A stretch of 33,620 nt of DNA from Candidatus Ventrimonas merdavium (GTDB lineage: Bacteria > Bacillota > Clostridia > Lachnospirales > Lachnospiraceae): assembly GCA_018715565.1 (NCBI GenBank), contig DVLJ01000223.1, positions 1-33,620 on the forward strand. The letters run 5' to 3'. The notes below the pieces were generated by a model. That model saw only the letters and a program-made list of their open reading frames with translations. It made no database searches and was not told the DNA's origin. Below are positions 17,515-25,712 of this stretch, in pieces. Within the stretch, counting starts at the first letter, position 1; the number at the start of each line of letters is the position of its first letter. Made by a program: the position numbers and the translations under genes.

Positions 17515-17567
17515 ATTATAATCGCACCGCCCCAGGATTTTAAGTGGAAATTGCTGTATGTTCCCGG

Positions 17568-18002
17568 TCAGACCGACCGGTTCCACATGATGATAGCGTC
17601 CTCCTTCGGAAAACGGTAATAGTCCTTCCGGACAGCCTCCGCGGCAAACCCGCAGGCTTCATAGAGCCTTCGGGCTCCTTCATTGCCTGCCCGCACCTCT
17701 AAGCTGACCGCCTCCGCCTGGTGCTCCCTGGAACATGCAAGCATCGCTTCCATCAATTCCCTGCCCAGTCCCAGCCGCCGCCGCAGGGGAAGCACCGCGA
17801 TCCGCTGGATCTCCCCCTCCCCTGCCAGCAGGCGCAGGTTGCAGTAGCCCCAGACCTCTCCGTCCCGTTCGTATACATAATACACGTCGTAGGGACTGTG
17901 GATGCCTGCCTCCAGGATCCCGTAGGACCAGGGTTCGGAAAAGCAGAGCTTTTCCAGCTCCGCCACCTGCTCCAGATCCCCAGGCTCCATTCGGCGGATC
18001 AT
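17568..18002 (-). CDS. rimI: Ribosomal protein S18-alanine N-acetyltransferase (GNAT family)
   Basis: A 144-residue GNAT acetyltransferase. The acetyl-CoA loop is visible (AVLPLRRRLGLGRELM, the R-x-x-G-x-G type), followed by SLEVRAGNEGARRLYEACGF and the end RKDYYRFPKEDAIIM, characteristic of RimI. In Escherichia coli it acetylates the N-terminal alanine of ribosomal protein S18. Its ATG overlaps the tsaB stop by four bases. The tsaE-tsaB-rimI linkage is common in Firmicutes. Confidence 0.93.
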   Translation of the reverse strand: MIRRMEPGDLEQVAELEKLCFSEPWSYGILEAGIHSPYDVYYVYERDGEVWGYCNLRLLAGEGEIQRIAVLPLRRRLGLGRELMEAMLACSREHQAEAVSLEVRAGNEGARRLYEACGFAAEAVRKDYYRFPKEDAIIMWNRSV

Positions 18003-18832
18003 CCGGCGCCTCCCGGACCAGCTGCCCGGCCAACTCCGGCCCCGACTGCCTCAGCCGCTCCGGCCCGGCTCTCCGTGTCCGCCGTATCGCCCACGCCGAC
18101 GCTGTGTCCCGCCGCCAGCTCTTCCATCTTACCCTGACGTTTCGCTTCCTCCAGTTCCCGCTCCGCCTGGGCTTTTTTCAGGTACTCCGGCACGTGCTCC
18201 TCCGCCGTCTGGGTGCGTCCCTCCGCCAGATAGACGCATCCCAGCACCGCCACGCTGGCCGCCCGCTGACGGCACACATGGAGCGGCGCAAAGTCATAGG
18301 GGGCTCCCAGCTCCTGGGCGATCACCTCCTTGAGCACCGGTACACCGTCGCCTAAGAAGATCACCCGCTCTCCCCGCCGGTCCAGCTCCCGGATCAGTTC
18401 CCGGATGTCCATGGCGCACTGGGGCATCACCACCTCAAACTCCCGCTCAAAATGGTACAGTCCCGTATACACCTGCTGCCGTCTGGCGTCCATGATGGGA
18501 CAGATCAGGGCTGACGTCCCATAAAGGCCATAAGCCATAGCGTCCATGGTCGGCACCGAGATCAGCGGCTTTTGCAGGGCCAGACCGATCCCCTTAGCCG
18601 TGGCGGAGCCGATCCGCAGGCCGGTAAAGGATCCCGGCCCCGCCGACACAGCGATGGCGTCGATCGTCTCTAAGTCCAGTCCCACCATCCGGGTGATCTC
18701 ATCGATCATAGGGAGCAGCGTCTGGGAATGGGTCTTTTTAAAATCCACGGTGTACTCCGCCAGCAGCCCCGCCTCCGTAGCCACCGCCACGGAAGCCACC
18801 ATGGAGGCGCTTTCAATTCCTAATATCTTCAC
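17999..18832 (-). CDS. tsaB: tRNA threonylcarbamoyladenosine biosynthesis protein TsaB
   Basis: The dimerisation partner and activator of TsaD in t6A synthesis, with an ASKHA fold of the TsaD type lacking the metal site. It begins MKILGIESASMVASVAVA and has the motif SAGPGSFTGLRIGSATAKG. At 277 residues it is about 40 longer than usual. The extra residues form an Ala/Gly-rich tail from about residue 232 (for example AAEAVGAGVGRAAGPGG) that overlaps the start of rimI. Both ends are translationally coupled by 4-base ATGA overlaps, with tsaE upstream and rimI downstream. Confidence 0.95.
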   Translation of the reverse strand: MKILGIESASMVASVAVATEAGLLAEYTVDFKKTHSQTLLPMIDEITRMVGLDLETIDAIAVSAGPGSFTGLRIGSATAKGIGLALQKPLISVPTMDAMAYGLYGTSALICPIMDARRQQVYTGLYHFEREFEVVMPQCAMDIRELIRELDRRGERVIFLGDGVPVLKEVIAQELGAPYDFAPLHVCRQRAASVAVLGCVYLAEGRTQTAEEHVPEYLKKAQAERELEEAKRQGKMEELAAGHSVGVGDTADTESRAGAAEAVGAGVGRAAGPGGAG

Positions 18833-19278
18833 GATTCCGTTCCTCCTGTCTCCTCAAGCCCTTCTACGGTGATCCGCCGGTAAGAAAAATCCTGCTCCAG
18901 ATCCTTCTCGATCCGGATCCGGATCACGTTCTCCGGCAGGATCTCCGGGATCAGCTGGGACCATTCGATCAGGCACACGCCGTCTCCATAAAAACAGTCC
19001 TCATACCCGATCTCATCCATCTCGCTCACATCCCCGATCCGGTATACGTCAAAATGATACAGGGGCATCCGCCCGTCATCATACTGCTGGAGGATGGTGA
19101 AGGTCGGGCTGTTCACCGGTCCTTCGATCCCCAGTCCGCAGGCAAAGCCCTGGGTGAACACGGTCTTTCCCACACCCAGATTCCCGTCCAGGCAATACAC
19201 TTGTCCAGGCACTGCCCGGCTCCCCAGCTCCCGTCCCAGCTCCCAGGTCTCCTCCGGGCTGTTGGTCACTCGTTCCAT
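18829..19278 (-). CDS. tsaE: tRNA threonylcarbamoyladenosine biosynthesis ATPase TsaE
   Basis: A 149-residue P-loop ATPase that drives the TsaBD complex through repeated t6A cycles. It has Walker A GNLGVGKT, then NSPTFTI, YHFDVYRI, and the CLIEW motif typical of TsaE. I choose ATG 19278, with GGAGGG six bases ahead. The frame continues 23 codons upstream, but those residues (RRSGDENFDRDRR) are not family-like. It is the first gene of the tsaE-tsaB-rimI set. Confidence 0.95.
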   Translation of the reverse strand: MERVTNSPEETWELGRELGSRAVPGQVYCLDGNLGVGKTVFTQGFACGLGIEGPVNSPTFTILQQYDDGRMPLYHFDVYRIGDVSEMDEIGYEDCFYGDGVCLIEWSQLIPEILPENVIRIRIEKDLEQDFSYRRITVEGLEETGGTES

Positions 19279-19297
19279 GCGATCCCTCCGATCTCTG

Positions 19298-20083
19298 TCA
19301 AAATTTTCGTCTCCGCTCCTTCGGCAGATGGGTCCGGGCCAGCTCATACAGCCGCCCCCCGTCGCCGCCCATCACCCGGGACGGGAGCAGGTATGCGTGC
19401 ACCCGATCCATATAGATCACCGCCATCTTCGGCAGGCGGTCCATCCGGGCCATCTGTTCCCAGGAAAATTCCGCTGTCTGTCCGTTCTGCTCCACCACCA
19501 GGCCCTCCTCGTCAAAGCCCAGGGTCATCGGCTCCTTGACCGCAGGTCCTTTGGCCTGGCGGCATGCCTTCCGGTATAGCAAAAAGGGCTGCCACACGGT
19601 AAACATCAGCGCCCCCACCGCCAGCACTGCCCGATAAGGGATCGATAACGTCCCCCATCCGCTTATCAGCAGATACAGGCATCCCAGGGTAAACAGCACA
19701 TTGAATATCCCCATAAACCCGCTGTTGCTGTGGTACATGGAAAACTGCCACAGATCCTTCGCCGTCAGATCCACCGTGAAGCGCAGGTCCGGCCTGCGGA
19801 CCGGTTTCTCCTTCCCCGCTTCGGGATCAGACTCCTGCCCATTCTGTCCGGCCTTCCCAGCCCGGCCTGCCTCCCCCTTCGCCTTCTCCTGCTCCGCCTT
19901 CCGCCTGCGGTACGCCTCCGCCAGGGTCCGCTTCTCCTGGAAGGCCGCCTCCCGCTCCGCGTCCGCCTGAGCCTTCGCGGCAGCCTGCGCATCTGCCTCC
20001 TGCTGGGCCTTGACTTCCTCCGCCGGGACGCGCTCCTGCTCTGCCAGCTCCGGCCCCTCCGTCATCTTCCTCTCATCCATCAT
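19298..20083 (-). CDS. YcxB-like membrane protein with long charged N-terminus
   Basis: A 261-residue protein in three parts. Residues 1-95 are an Ala/Glu/Lys/Gln-rich, probably coiled-coil cytoplasmic region. Two membrane segments follow (GIFNVLFTLGCLYLLISGW and AVLAVGALMFTVWQPFLLY). The C-terminal domain (LGFDEEGLVVEQNGQTAEFSWEQM ... IYMDRVHAYLLPSRV) resembles the YcxB family of unknown function. It begins 15 bases after the tex stop, so the two genes are probably co-transcribed. The long charged N-terminus is unusual for the family. Confidence 0.75.
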   Translation of the reverse strand: MMDERKMTEGPELAEQERVPAEEVKAQQEADAQAAAKAQADAEREAAFQEKRTLAEAYRRRKAEQEKAKGEAGRAGKAGQNGQESDPEAGKEKPVRRPDLRFTVDLTAKDLWQFSMYHSNSGFMGIFNVLFTLGCLYLLISGWGTLSIPYRAVLAVGALMFTVWQPFLLYRKACRQAKGPAVKEPMTLGFDEEGLVVEQNGQTAEFSWEQMARMDRLPKMAVIYMDRVHAYLLPSRVMGGDGGRLYELARTHLPKERRRKF

Positions 20084-20098
20084 CCGCGCTTCCTCCGT

Positions 20099-22240
20099 TT
20101 AGATCTTCATGGTCAGGGCGATCCGTTTCTTCGCCTGGTCCACGCTCAGCACCTTCACTTCCACGATATCCCCCACGCTCACCACTTCCATGGGATGCTT
20201 GATATATTTCTCCGTCATCTGGGAAATGTGCACCAGCCCGTCCTGGTGGACGCCGATGTCCACAAACGCGCCGAAGTCAATGACGTTGCGCACCGTGCCC
20301 TTTAAGATCATCCCCGGCGTCAGATCCTTCATCTCCAGCACGTCTGTCCGCAGGATCGGTCTGGGCATCTCCTCCCGCGGGTCTCTGGCCGGCTTCTCAA
20401 ACTCCGCCACGATATCCCGCAGGGTCGGCTCGCCGATCCCCAGCTCCGCCGCCAGCTTTTTATAATCCCTTACCGTCTTTCCAATGCCCTTTAAGCCGCC
20501 CTTTCGGATCTCCTCCGGTCCGCGGCCCAGCTTTTTTAACAGAGCCAGGGCCGCCTCATAGCTCTCCGGGTGCACCGAGGTACCGTCTAAGGGATTCTTC
20601 CCCCCGGAGATCCTTAAGAATCCGGCGCACTGCTCAAATGCCTTCGGTCCCAGCTTCGCCACCTTCAAAAGCTGCTTCCGGTCGGTAAAGGCTCCGTTCT
20701 CCTCCCGGTACGCCACGATGTTCTTGGCGATGGTCTTGCTGATGCCGGCGATGTATTCCAGCAGGGAGGCGGACGCCGTATTTAAGTCCACGCCTACCCG
20801 GTTCACACAGTCCTCCACCACGCCCTGCAGGGCTTCGCTCAAATGCTTCTGGTTCATGTCGTGCTGGTACTGGCCCACGCCGATAGACTTGGGATCGATC
20901 TTCACCAGCTCCGCCAGCGGATCCTGGAGCCGTCTGGCGATGGAAGCGGCGCTCCGCTGGCCCACGTCAAACTGGGGGAATTCCTCCGCCGCCAGCTTGC
21001 TGGCCGAATACACCGACGCCCCCGCCTCATTGACGATCACGTACTGCACCCGCTCCGGGATCTCCTTAAGCAACTCCACGATCACCTGTTCCGACTCCCT
21101 GGACGCGGTGCCGTTGCCTACAGAGATCAGGGAAATGCCATACTTGCGGATCATCTGCTTTAAGATCCGCTTGGATTCCTCCACCTTGTTCTGAGGCGCG
21201 GTGGGATAGATGACCTTGGTATCCAGCACCTTTCCCGTAGCGTCCACCACCGCCAGCTTACAGCCGGTCCGGAAGGCCGGGTCCCAGCCCAGCACCACCT
21301 GCCCGGCGATGGGCGGCTGCATCAGAAGCTGCTGTAGGTTCTTGCCGAACACCTTGATGGCGCCGTCCTCCGCCTTTTCTGTCAGCTCGTTCCTGACCTC
21401 CCGCTCAATGGAGGGGGCGATCAGCCGGTCGTAGCTGTCCTTTACTGCCGCCTGCAGGATCGGGGTGGTGTAGGGATTGTCCCGCACAATGGTCTTCTTT
21501 TCCAGATACCGCAGGATCTCCTCCTCCGGGGCCTGGATTTTCACCGTCAGCACCTTTTCCTTCTCGCCCCGGTTCAAGGCCAGCACCCGGTGGCCGGCGC
21601 AGCGCTTGACCGGCTCCTCATAGTGATAATACATCTCGTATACAGACTGGGCTTCCTCCTCCTTCGCCGCGGAGACTACCATTCCCTTCTCCATCGTCTG
21701 CTTCCGGATGTAGGTCCGGTGATCCGCATCATCAGACAAACGCTCCGCCAGGATATCCATGGCTCCCGCCACTGCATCCTGGGCCGTGGGCACCTCCTTC
21801 TCCGCCGACACATAGGCCGCCGCCAGCTGCTCCACCGGCTCAGTCACCCGCTGCATCCAGATCAGGTCTGCCAGCGGCTCTAACCCCCGCTCCTTGGCGA
21901 TCATCGCCCGGGTCCGGCGCTTCGGCCGGTAAGGCCGGTACAGATCCTCCAGGGCCACCAGGGTCATGGCCGCCGTGATCTGGGCCTCCAGCTCCGGCGT
22001 CAGCTTCTCCTGCTCCCGGATGGAGGACAGCACCTGCTCCTTCTTCTCCTCTAGGTTCCGCAGATAGCGCAGCCGCTCGTCCAGAGCCCGCAGCACCGTA
22101 TCGTCCAGAGAGCCGGTAGCCTCCTTCCGGTACCGGGCGATGAACGGGATGGTATTGCCCTCGTCGATGAGCTGCACCGCAGCCTCCGCCTGCTTGTATC
22201 CAATGTTCAGCTCCTGCTGGAGCACTTTGATAATATCCAT
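20099..22240 (-). CDS. Tex family RNA-binding protein with C-terminal S1 domain
   Basis: A 713-residue Tex protein. In order it has the N-terminal Tex domain (IPFIARYRKEATGSLDD), a YqgF/RNase H-like domain (VVLGWDPAFRTGCKLAVVD), helix-hairpin-helix motifs (VGVDLNTASASLLEYIAGIS and KLGPKAFEQCAGFLRI), and a C-terminal S1 domain (LKGTVRNVIDFGAFVDIGVHQDGLVHIS). Tex is a nucleic-acid-binding protein linked to transcription and related to eukaryotic Spt6. The start is ATG 22240, where homology begins; the upstream frame to 22399 runs through the promoter. Confidence 0.95.
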   Translation of the reverse strand: MDIIKVLQQELNIGYKQAEAAVQLIDEGNTIPFIARYRKEATGSLDDTVLRALDERLRYLRNLEEKKEQVLSSIREQEKLTPELEAQITAAMTLVALEDLYRPYRPKRRTRAMIAKERGLEPLADLIWMQRVTEPVEQLAAAYVSAEKEVPTAQDAVAGAMDILAERLSDDADHRTYIRKQTMEKGMVVSAAKEEEAQSVYEMYYHYEEPVKRCAGHRVLALNRGEKEKVLTVKIQAPEEEILRYLEKKTIVRDNPYTTPILQAAVKDSYDRLIAPSIEREVRNELTEKAEDGAIKVFGKNLQQLLMQPPIAGQVVLGWDPAFRTGCKLAVVDATGKVLDTKVIYPTAPQNKVEESKRILKQMIRKYGISLISVGNGTASRESEQVIVELLKEIPERVQYVIVNEAGASVYSASKLAAEEFPQFDVGQRSAASIARRLQDPLAELVKIDPKSIGVGQYQHDMNQKHLSEALQGVVEDCVNRVGVDLNTASASLLEYIAGISKTIAKNIVAYREENGAFTDRKQLLKVAKLGPKAFEQCAGFLRISGGKNPLDGTSVHPESYEAALALLKKLGRGPEEIRKGGLKGIGKTVRDYKKLAAELGIGEPTLRDIVAEFEKPARDPREEMPRPILRTDVLEMKDLTPGMILKGTVRNVIDFGAFVDIGVHQDGLVHISQMTEKYIKHPMEVVSVGDIVEVKVLSVDQAKKRIALTMKI

Positions 22241-22319
22241 GGGGTTGTCCGTCCTTTTGCTGTAAGATTTGCTGTATCGCGCCCTCCGGCCCTTCCTCCG
22301 GCCGGGGTGCTTCCCGTCT

Positions 22320-22348
22320 ATTATAATGCAAGTCTGCCCAGACTGCAA
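22320..22348 (-). promoter_or_regulatory. Promoter for tex
   Basis: On the minus strand TTGCAG (22343-22348), a 17-bp spacer and a perfect TATAAT (22320-22325), about 80 bases before the tex start. Confidence 0.6.
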
Positions 22349-22356
22349 CTTCCTGC

Positions 22357-22385
22357 TTGTCCCCTTTCGTTTTTCATGATATGAT
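22357..22385 (+). promoter_or_regulatory. Promoter for the small membrane protein gene
   Basis: TTGTCC (22357-22362), a 17-bp spacer and TATGAT (22380-22385), about 50 bases before the start at 22439. Its -35 box lies nine bases from the divergent tex promoter, so the two units may affect each other. Confidence 0.6.
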
Positions 22386-22438
22386 GAGCAGGTGGGCACC
22401 GGCCTGTCGGCCGCCCCTTACCGATCGGAGGAACGATT

Positions 22439-22792
22439 ATGAACGAGACACCCCACGCGGGCAAACCGCTTTCCCAGCGGCTGCCCCTTTTCAGTTTACT
22501 TGCCGGGATCATCGGGATCCTGTTCTGCTGCACCCCGCCGGTCCAGCTCATCCTGGGCGCCGCCGCGGTGCTCTTAGCCTGGGTTTCCAAGAACGGCAGG
22601 CCCTACACCCGGCAGTCCAAAGCCGGCCTGATCTTAGGCATCCTGTCCATCCTGTGCAGCATCCTGGTCTTTGGCAACTTTGTGATGGCCATGAACCTGA
22701 TCGAGGATCCAGCCAACGCAGAGCTGATCCGGGATCTTTACGACCAGACCCGGGACCTGATGGAAAGCATCGCCGCGACCCAGGCACAGTGA
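22439..22792 (+). CDS. Small membrane protein of unknown function
   Basis: A 117-residue protein with two to three hydrophobic segments: LFSLLAGIIGILFCCTPPVQLILGAAAVLLAWV and, after a short polar loop KNGRPYTRQSKAG, LILGILSILCSILVFGNFVMAM. A charged C-terminal tail follows. The layout resembles the DUF4190-type small membrane proteins, but I do not recognise a function. GGAGG lies before the ATG. It is followed 67 bp later by the GntR-type regulator and may share its transcript. Confidence 0.75.
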   Translation: MNETPHAGKPLSQRLPLFSLLAGIIGILFCCTPPVQLILGAAAVLLAWVSKNGRPYTRQSKAGLILGILSILCSILVFGNFVMAMNLIEDPANAELIRDLYDQTRDLMESIAATQAQ

Positions 22793-22859
22793 CCCTGACG
22801 CAGCGGCCCTGATGCCGCGCCACAGACCCCCAGTCCCGCAAAGAAAGGCAGTCATCCCT

Positions 22860-23492
22860 ATGAAAAAGGAGAAGAACAGTTTAAAATCCATCGTCTATCA
22901 GGAAACCCTGGACGGGATCATCCGCGGAGAATATAAGGCGGACCAGATCCTCAACGAGGCCGAGCTAGTAGAGAAATTCGGGTTCAGCAAGTCTCCCGTG
23001 CGGGAGGCCCTGATCGCTCTGTGCAACGAAGGCGTGTTAAAGAATATCCCCCGCTACGGCTACCAGGTCATCCGCCTCACCGGACGGGACGTGGAGGAGA
23101 TCCTCCGCTACCGGCTGATCTTAGAATCCGGCCTGCTGCGGGAAGGCGCCGCCCATGTGACAGACGCCTATCTTTCCCGGCTGGAACAGCTGGACGCCCT
23201 CTGCAACGCCACCGTGGACGACATGTGGGTGCACTGGGAGCACAACGTCAATTTTCACTTAGCCCTGGTCTCCTGCTCCGGCAACGCCTACGCCGCCGGC
23301 CAGCTAAAAAAGACCATGGACATCCTAAAGCGGGCCTACGCCCAGTTCTACTGGGACAAGTGGGACCGTCAGAACAACCCATTCGACATGGGCAATCACC
23401 AGCAGATCATCGCCTGCCTGAAGGCCGGCGATCTGGAGGGCGCTCTGGAGCATCTCAGCCTGGATTTTCAGGATTTCCACACGATCTCCTAA
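22860..23492 (+). CDS. GntR family transcriptional regulator (FCD type)
   Basis: A 210-residue DNA-binding regulator. The N-terminal winged helix (KADQILNEAELVEKFGFSKSPVREALIALCNEGVLKNIPRYGYQV) is of the GntR class. The C-terminal helical FCD domain has NVNFHLALV and GNHQQIIACLKAGD, and usually binds an organic acid or sugar acid, often with a metal. The usual aspartate two or three residues before the FH pair reads asparagine here. The start is ATG 22860 with AAGGCAG ahead; an in-frame ATG at 22812 lacks homology. Its targets are unknown. Confidence 0.9.
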   Translation: MKKEKNSLKSIVYQETLDGIIRGEYKADQILNEAELVEKFGFSKSPVREALIALCNEGVLKNIPRYGYQVIRLTGRDVEEILRYRLILESGLLREGAAHVTDAYLSRLEQLDALCNATVDDMWVHWEHNVNFHLALVSCSGNAYAAGQLKKTMDILKRAYAQFYWDKWDRQNNPFDMGNHQQIIACLKAGDLEGALEHLSLDFQDFHTIS

Positions 23493-23508
23493 GCCGCCCG
23501 TTTTCAAC

Positions 23509-23544
23509 AGAAGCCAGGCCAGCGCCGCAGGGCTTCTTTTTCTT
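23509..23544 (+). terminator. Intrinsic terminator after the GntR-type gene
   Basis: AGAAGCC (23509-23515) pairs with GGCTTCT (23531-23537), followed by a T-rich tail. The downstream 5'-nucleotidase gene begins 30 bases later, so it is presumably reached by readthrough or by a promoter I could not see. Confidence 0.75.
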
Positions 23545-23574
23545 ATCAATCTATCATCAAAAAGGAGGATTTCT

Positions 23575-25248
23575 ATGAAACACAGAACCCTTACCGGGCT
23601 GCTGCTCAGCTTTGTCCTGGCCGTGCCTGTATCTGTCACGAGCCTGGCGGCGCCGGCGGTCACCGACGCCGGAGCGGACACTGCTCCCATCGTCATCTTA
23701 CATACCAATGACGTACACTGCGGGATCGAGGATTCTATCGGGTATGCGGGACTGGCCGCCTACCGCGCCGAGATGGAGGCCCAATACGGGGCCGGCCGCG
23801 TCACTCTGGTAGACGCGGGAGACGCCATCCAGGGCGGGGCGATGGGCACCTTAAGCGACGGAGCCCTTCTGATCGATCTGATGAACCAGGCCGGCTACGA
23901 TCTCGCCGTTCCCGGGAACCACGAATTCGACTACGGCGCCGACCATTTCATCGATCTGGCGAAGAACCGGGCAGCGTTCCCTTATCTTTCCTGCAACTTC
24001 CGGTATCTGGAGACGAACACCAACGTGCTGGAGACCTACCAGATCGTAGATTACGGCGGCGTCCAGGTGGCTTATATCGGGATCTCCACCCCGGAGAGCA
24101 TGACCAAGACTGCCCCCACCCATTTCCAGGATGAGAACGGCAATTACGTCTACGGCTTCTGCCAGGGCGAGAACGGGCAGCTGCTCTATTCTGCCGTACA
24201 GGCGGCGGTGGACGCGGTGGAGGCTCAGGGCGCAGACTACGTGGTAGCCATCGGCCATCTGGGCAATCTGGGGATCACCCCGGCCTACACCTCCGAAGCC
24301 GTGATCTCCCACACCACCGGCATCGATGTGTTCATCGACGGGCACTCTCACGAAAGCTATGAGCGCACCGTGGCAGACGCAGCCGGAGAGGCGGTCCATC
24401 TGGCCCAGACCGGCACCAAGCTGAACGCCATCGGCAAAGTGGTCATCGATCCGGCCACCGGCGAGATCACCTCCAGCCTGGTGACCGATTACACGGAAAA
24501 GGATCCTGCTACGACGGAATACATCCAGACGCTCCAGGCTGACTTTTCCAGCGTCCTGGACCAGGTAGTGGCCACCTCCGACGTGACCCTGACCACCATG
24601 GATCCCGCTACCGGCCTGAGACGGATCCGCAGCGGCGAGACCAATCTGGGAGACCTGGTGGCCGACGCCTACCGGGTGGTGATGGGCGCCGACATCGGCA
24701 TGGTGAACGGCGGCGGCATCCGGGCGGATATCCAGGCAGGAGAGATCACCTATGAGGATATCATCAACGTCCATCCCTATGGCAATGAGATGTGCCTGGC
24801 AGAAGCCACCGGCCAGGAGATCTTAGACGCCCTGGAGCTGGGCGCCATGAACGCCCCCTATGAGGACGGCGGCTTCCAGCACGTATCCGGCCTCACCTAC
24901 ACCATCGACCTGTCCGTTCCCTCGTCCGTCGTCCTGGATGAGCAGGGCTGCTTCGCCGGCGTGACTGGTCCGTACCGGGTGACCAATGTGCTGGTGAACG
25001 GGGTCCCCTTAGACCGGAACGCCACCTACACCGTAGCCTCCCACAACTATATGATCAAAGAGGGCGGCAGCGGCTTTACGATGTTCATGGACAACCCCCT
25101 GCTCCAGGACTGCACCATGCTGGACAACCAGCTTCTGATCCAATACATCACCGAGAACCTGGGCGGCCGCATCGGAAGTGAATATGCCGATCCCTACGGC
25201 TCCGGAAGGATCCAGATCCTGGAAGCGGAGGGCGCGGCAGCCGCCTAA
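23575..25248 (+). CDS. Exported 5'-nucleotidase / 2',3'-cyclic phosphodiesterase-like metallophosphatase
   Basis: A 557-residue protein. A signal peptide of about 25 residues (MKHRTLTGLLLSFVLAVPVSVTSLAAPA) directs export. The N-terminal calcineurin-like domain has the di-metal motifs HTNDVHCG, DAGDAIQGG, PGNHEFDYG and DGHSHE. The C-terminal 5'-nucleotidase domain has NLGDLVADAYR, VNGGGIRADI and SGLTYTIDL. It probably releases phosphate and nucleosides from extracellular nucleotides. No LPXTG anchor, SLH domain or C-terminal membrane segment is visible, so it should be secreted. A near-perfect AGGAGG precedes the ATG. It could act on UDP-sugars like UshA. Confidence 0.92.
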   Translation: MKHRTLTGLLLSFVLAVPVSVTSLAAPAVTDAGADTAPIVILHTNDVHCGIEDSIGYAGLAAYRAEMEAQYGAGRVTLVDAGDAIQGGAMGTLSDGALLIDLMNQAGYDLAVPGNHEFDYGADHFIDLAKNRAAFPYLSCNFRYLETNTNVLETYQIVDYGGVQVAYIGISTPESMTKTAPTHFQDENGNYVYGFCQGENGQLLYSAVQAAVDAVEAQGADYVVAIGHLGNLGITPAYTSEAVISHTTGIDVFIDGHSHESYERTVADAAGEAVHLAQTGTKLNAIGKVVIDPATGEITSSLVTDYTEKDPATTEYIQTLQADFSSVLDQVVATSDVTLTTMDPATGLRRIRSGETNLGDLVADAYRVVMGADIGMVNGGGIRADIQAGEITYEDIINVHPYGNEMCLAEATGQEILDALELGAMNAPYEDGGFQHVSGLTYTIDLSVPSSVVLDEQGCFAGVTGPYRVTNVLVNGVPLDRNATYTVASHNYMIKEGGSGFTMFMDNPLLQDCTMLDNQLLIQYITENLGGRIGSEYADPYGSGRIQILEAEGAAAA

Positions 25249-25301
25249 GAGACTGCACAGCGTCCGTCCTTCCCCAAGACGCGGTTTCCGATACACGATC
25301 A

Positions 25302-25355
25302 AAAGGGCGGGAGCGCCGTAGGAGCATCCTCTGATGTTCCCGCGGCGTTCCCGCC
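25302..25355 (-). terminator. Terminator between convergent nucleotidase and DUF2752 genes
   Basis: GGCGGGAGCGCCG (25306-25318) pairs with CGGCGTTCCCGCC (25343-25355), with one G-T pair. On the minus strand it is followed by CTTTTG, and it starts right at the DUF2752 stop. The plus strand tail is weaker (TTATC), so it mainly serves the minus strand and possibly both. Confidence 0.7.
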
Positions 25356-25709
25356 TTATCCCAACGCTGCCAGCACATCGATCCCAGTGAGCAGCAGATA
25401 CAGGTTCTTCCCGATCCAGTTCACCGCCGTGATCCCCACGCCGATATAGATGAACAGGCTTTCATGGCCCAGATACCGTTCCGGCTTTCCGGAAAGCTTT
25501 GCCCACAGGCCGCTCCCCGCTAAAAGAAGGACCGCCAGCGCCGCATAGGGCACCAGCGGATGATAGCAGATGCTTTTCCAAAAATCTCCCTGGAGCAGGG
25601 CCTTCACCGCCCGGGTCCCGCCGCAGCCCGGACAGTAAAATCCGGTCACCGCCTGGAAGAAACAGGGCAGATGGAACAGGGCATAGACGATCTGCAAAAG
25701 TCTGTCCAT
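25356..25709 (-). CDS. DUF2752 domain membrane protein
   Basis: A 117-residue protein with the DUF2752 signature FYCPGCGGTRA near residue 24-34 and CYHPLVPYA, followed by two to three membrane segments (ALAVLLLAGSGLWA; FIYIGVGITAVNWIG). The function is unknown. The paired cysteines in CPGC suggest a metal or redox site. It starts four bases after the homoserine dehydrogenase stop and is probably co-transcribed, though nothing suggests a shared function. Confidence 0.87.
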   Translation of the reverse strand: MDRLLQIVYALFHLPCFFQAVTGFYCPGCGGTRAVKALLQGDFWKSICYHPLVPYAALAVLLLAGSGLWAKLSGKPERYLGHESLFIYIGVGITAVNWIGKNLYLLLTGIDVLAALG

Positions 25710-25712
25710 AGC

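Noticed and set aside
17515-17543. Possible promoter on the minus strand (TTAAAA-N17-TATAAT)
   Set aside because: The -10 abuts the terminator stem of rimI, so a transcript would start inside that hairpin and end at once. Left out as a feature.
23493-23574. Separate promoter for the exported 5'-nucleotidase
   Set aside because: No convincing -35/-10 pair between the terminator and the start codon; expression route left open.
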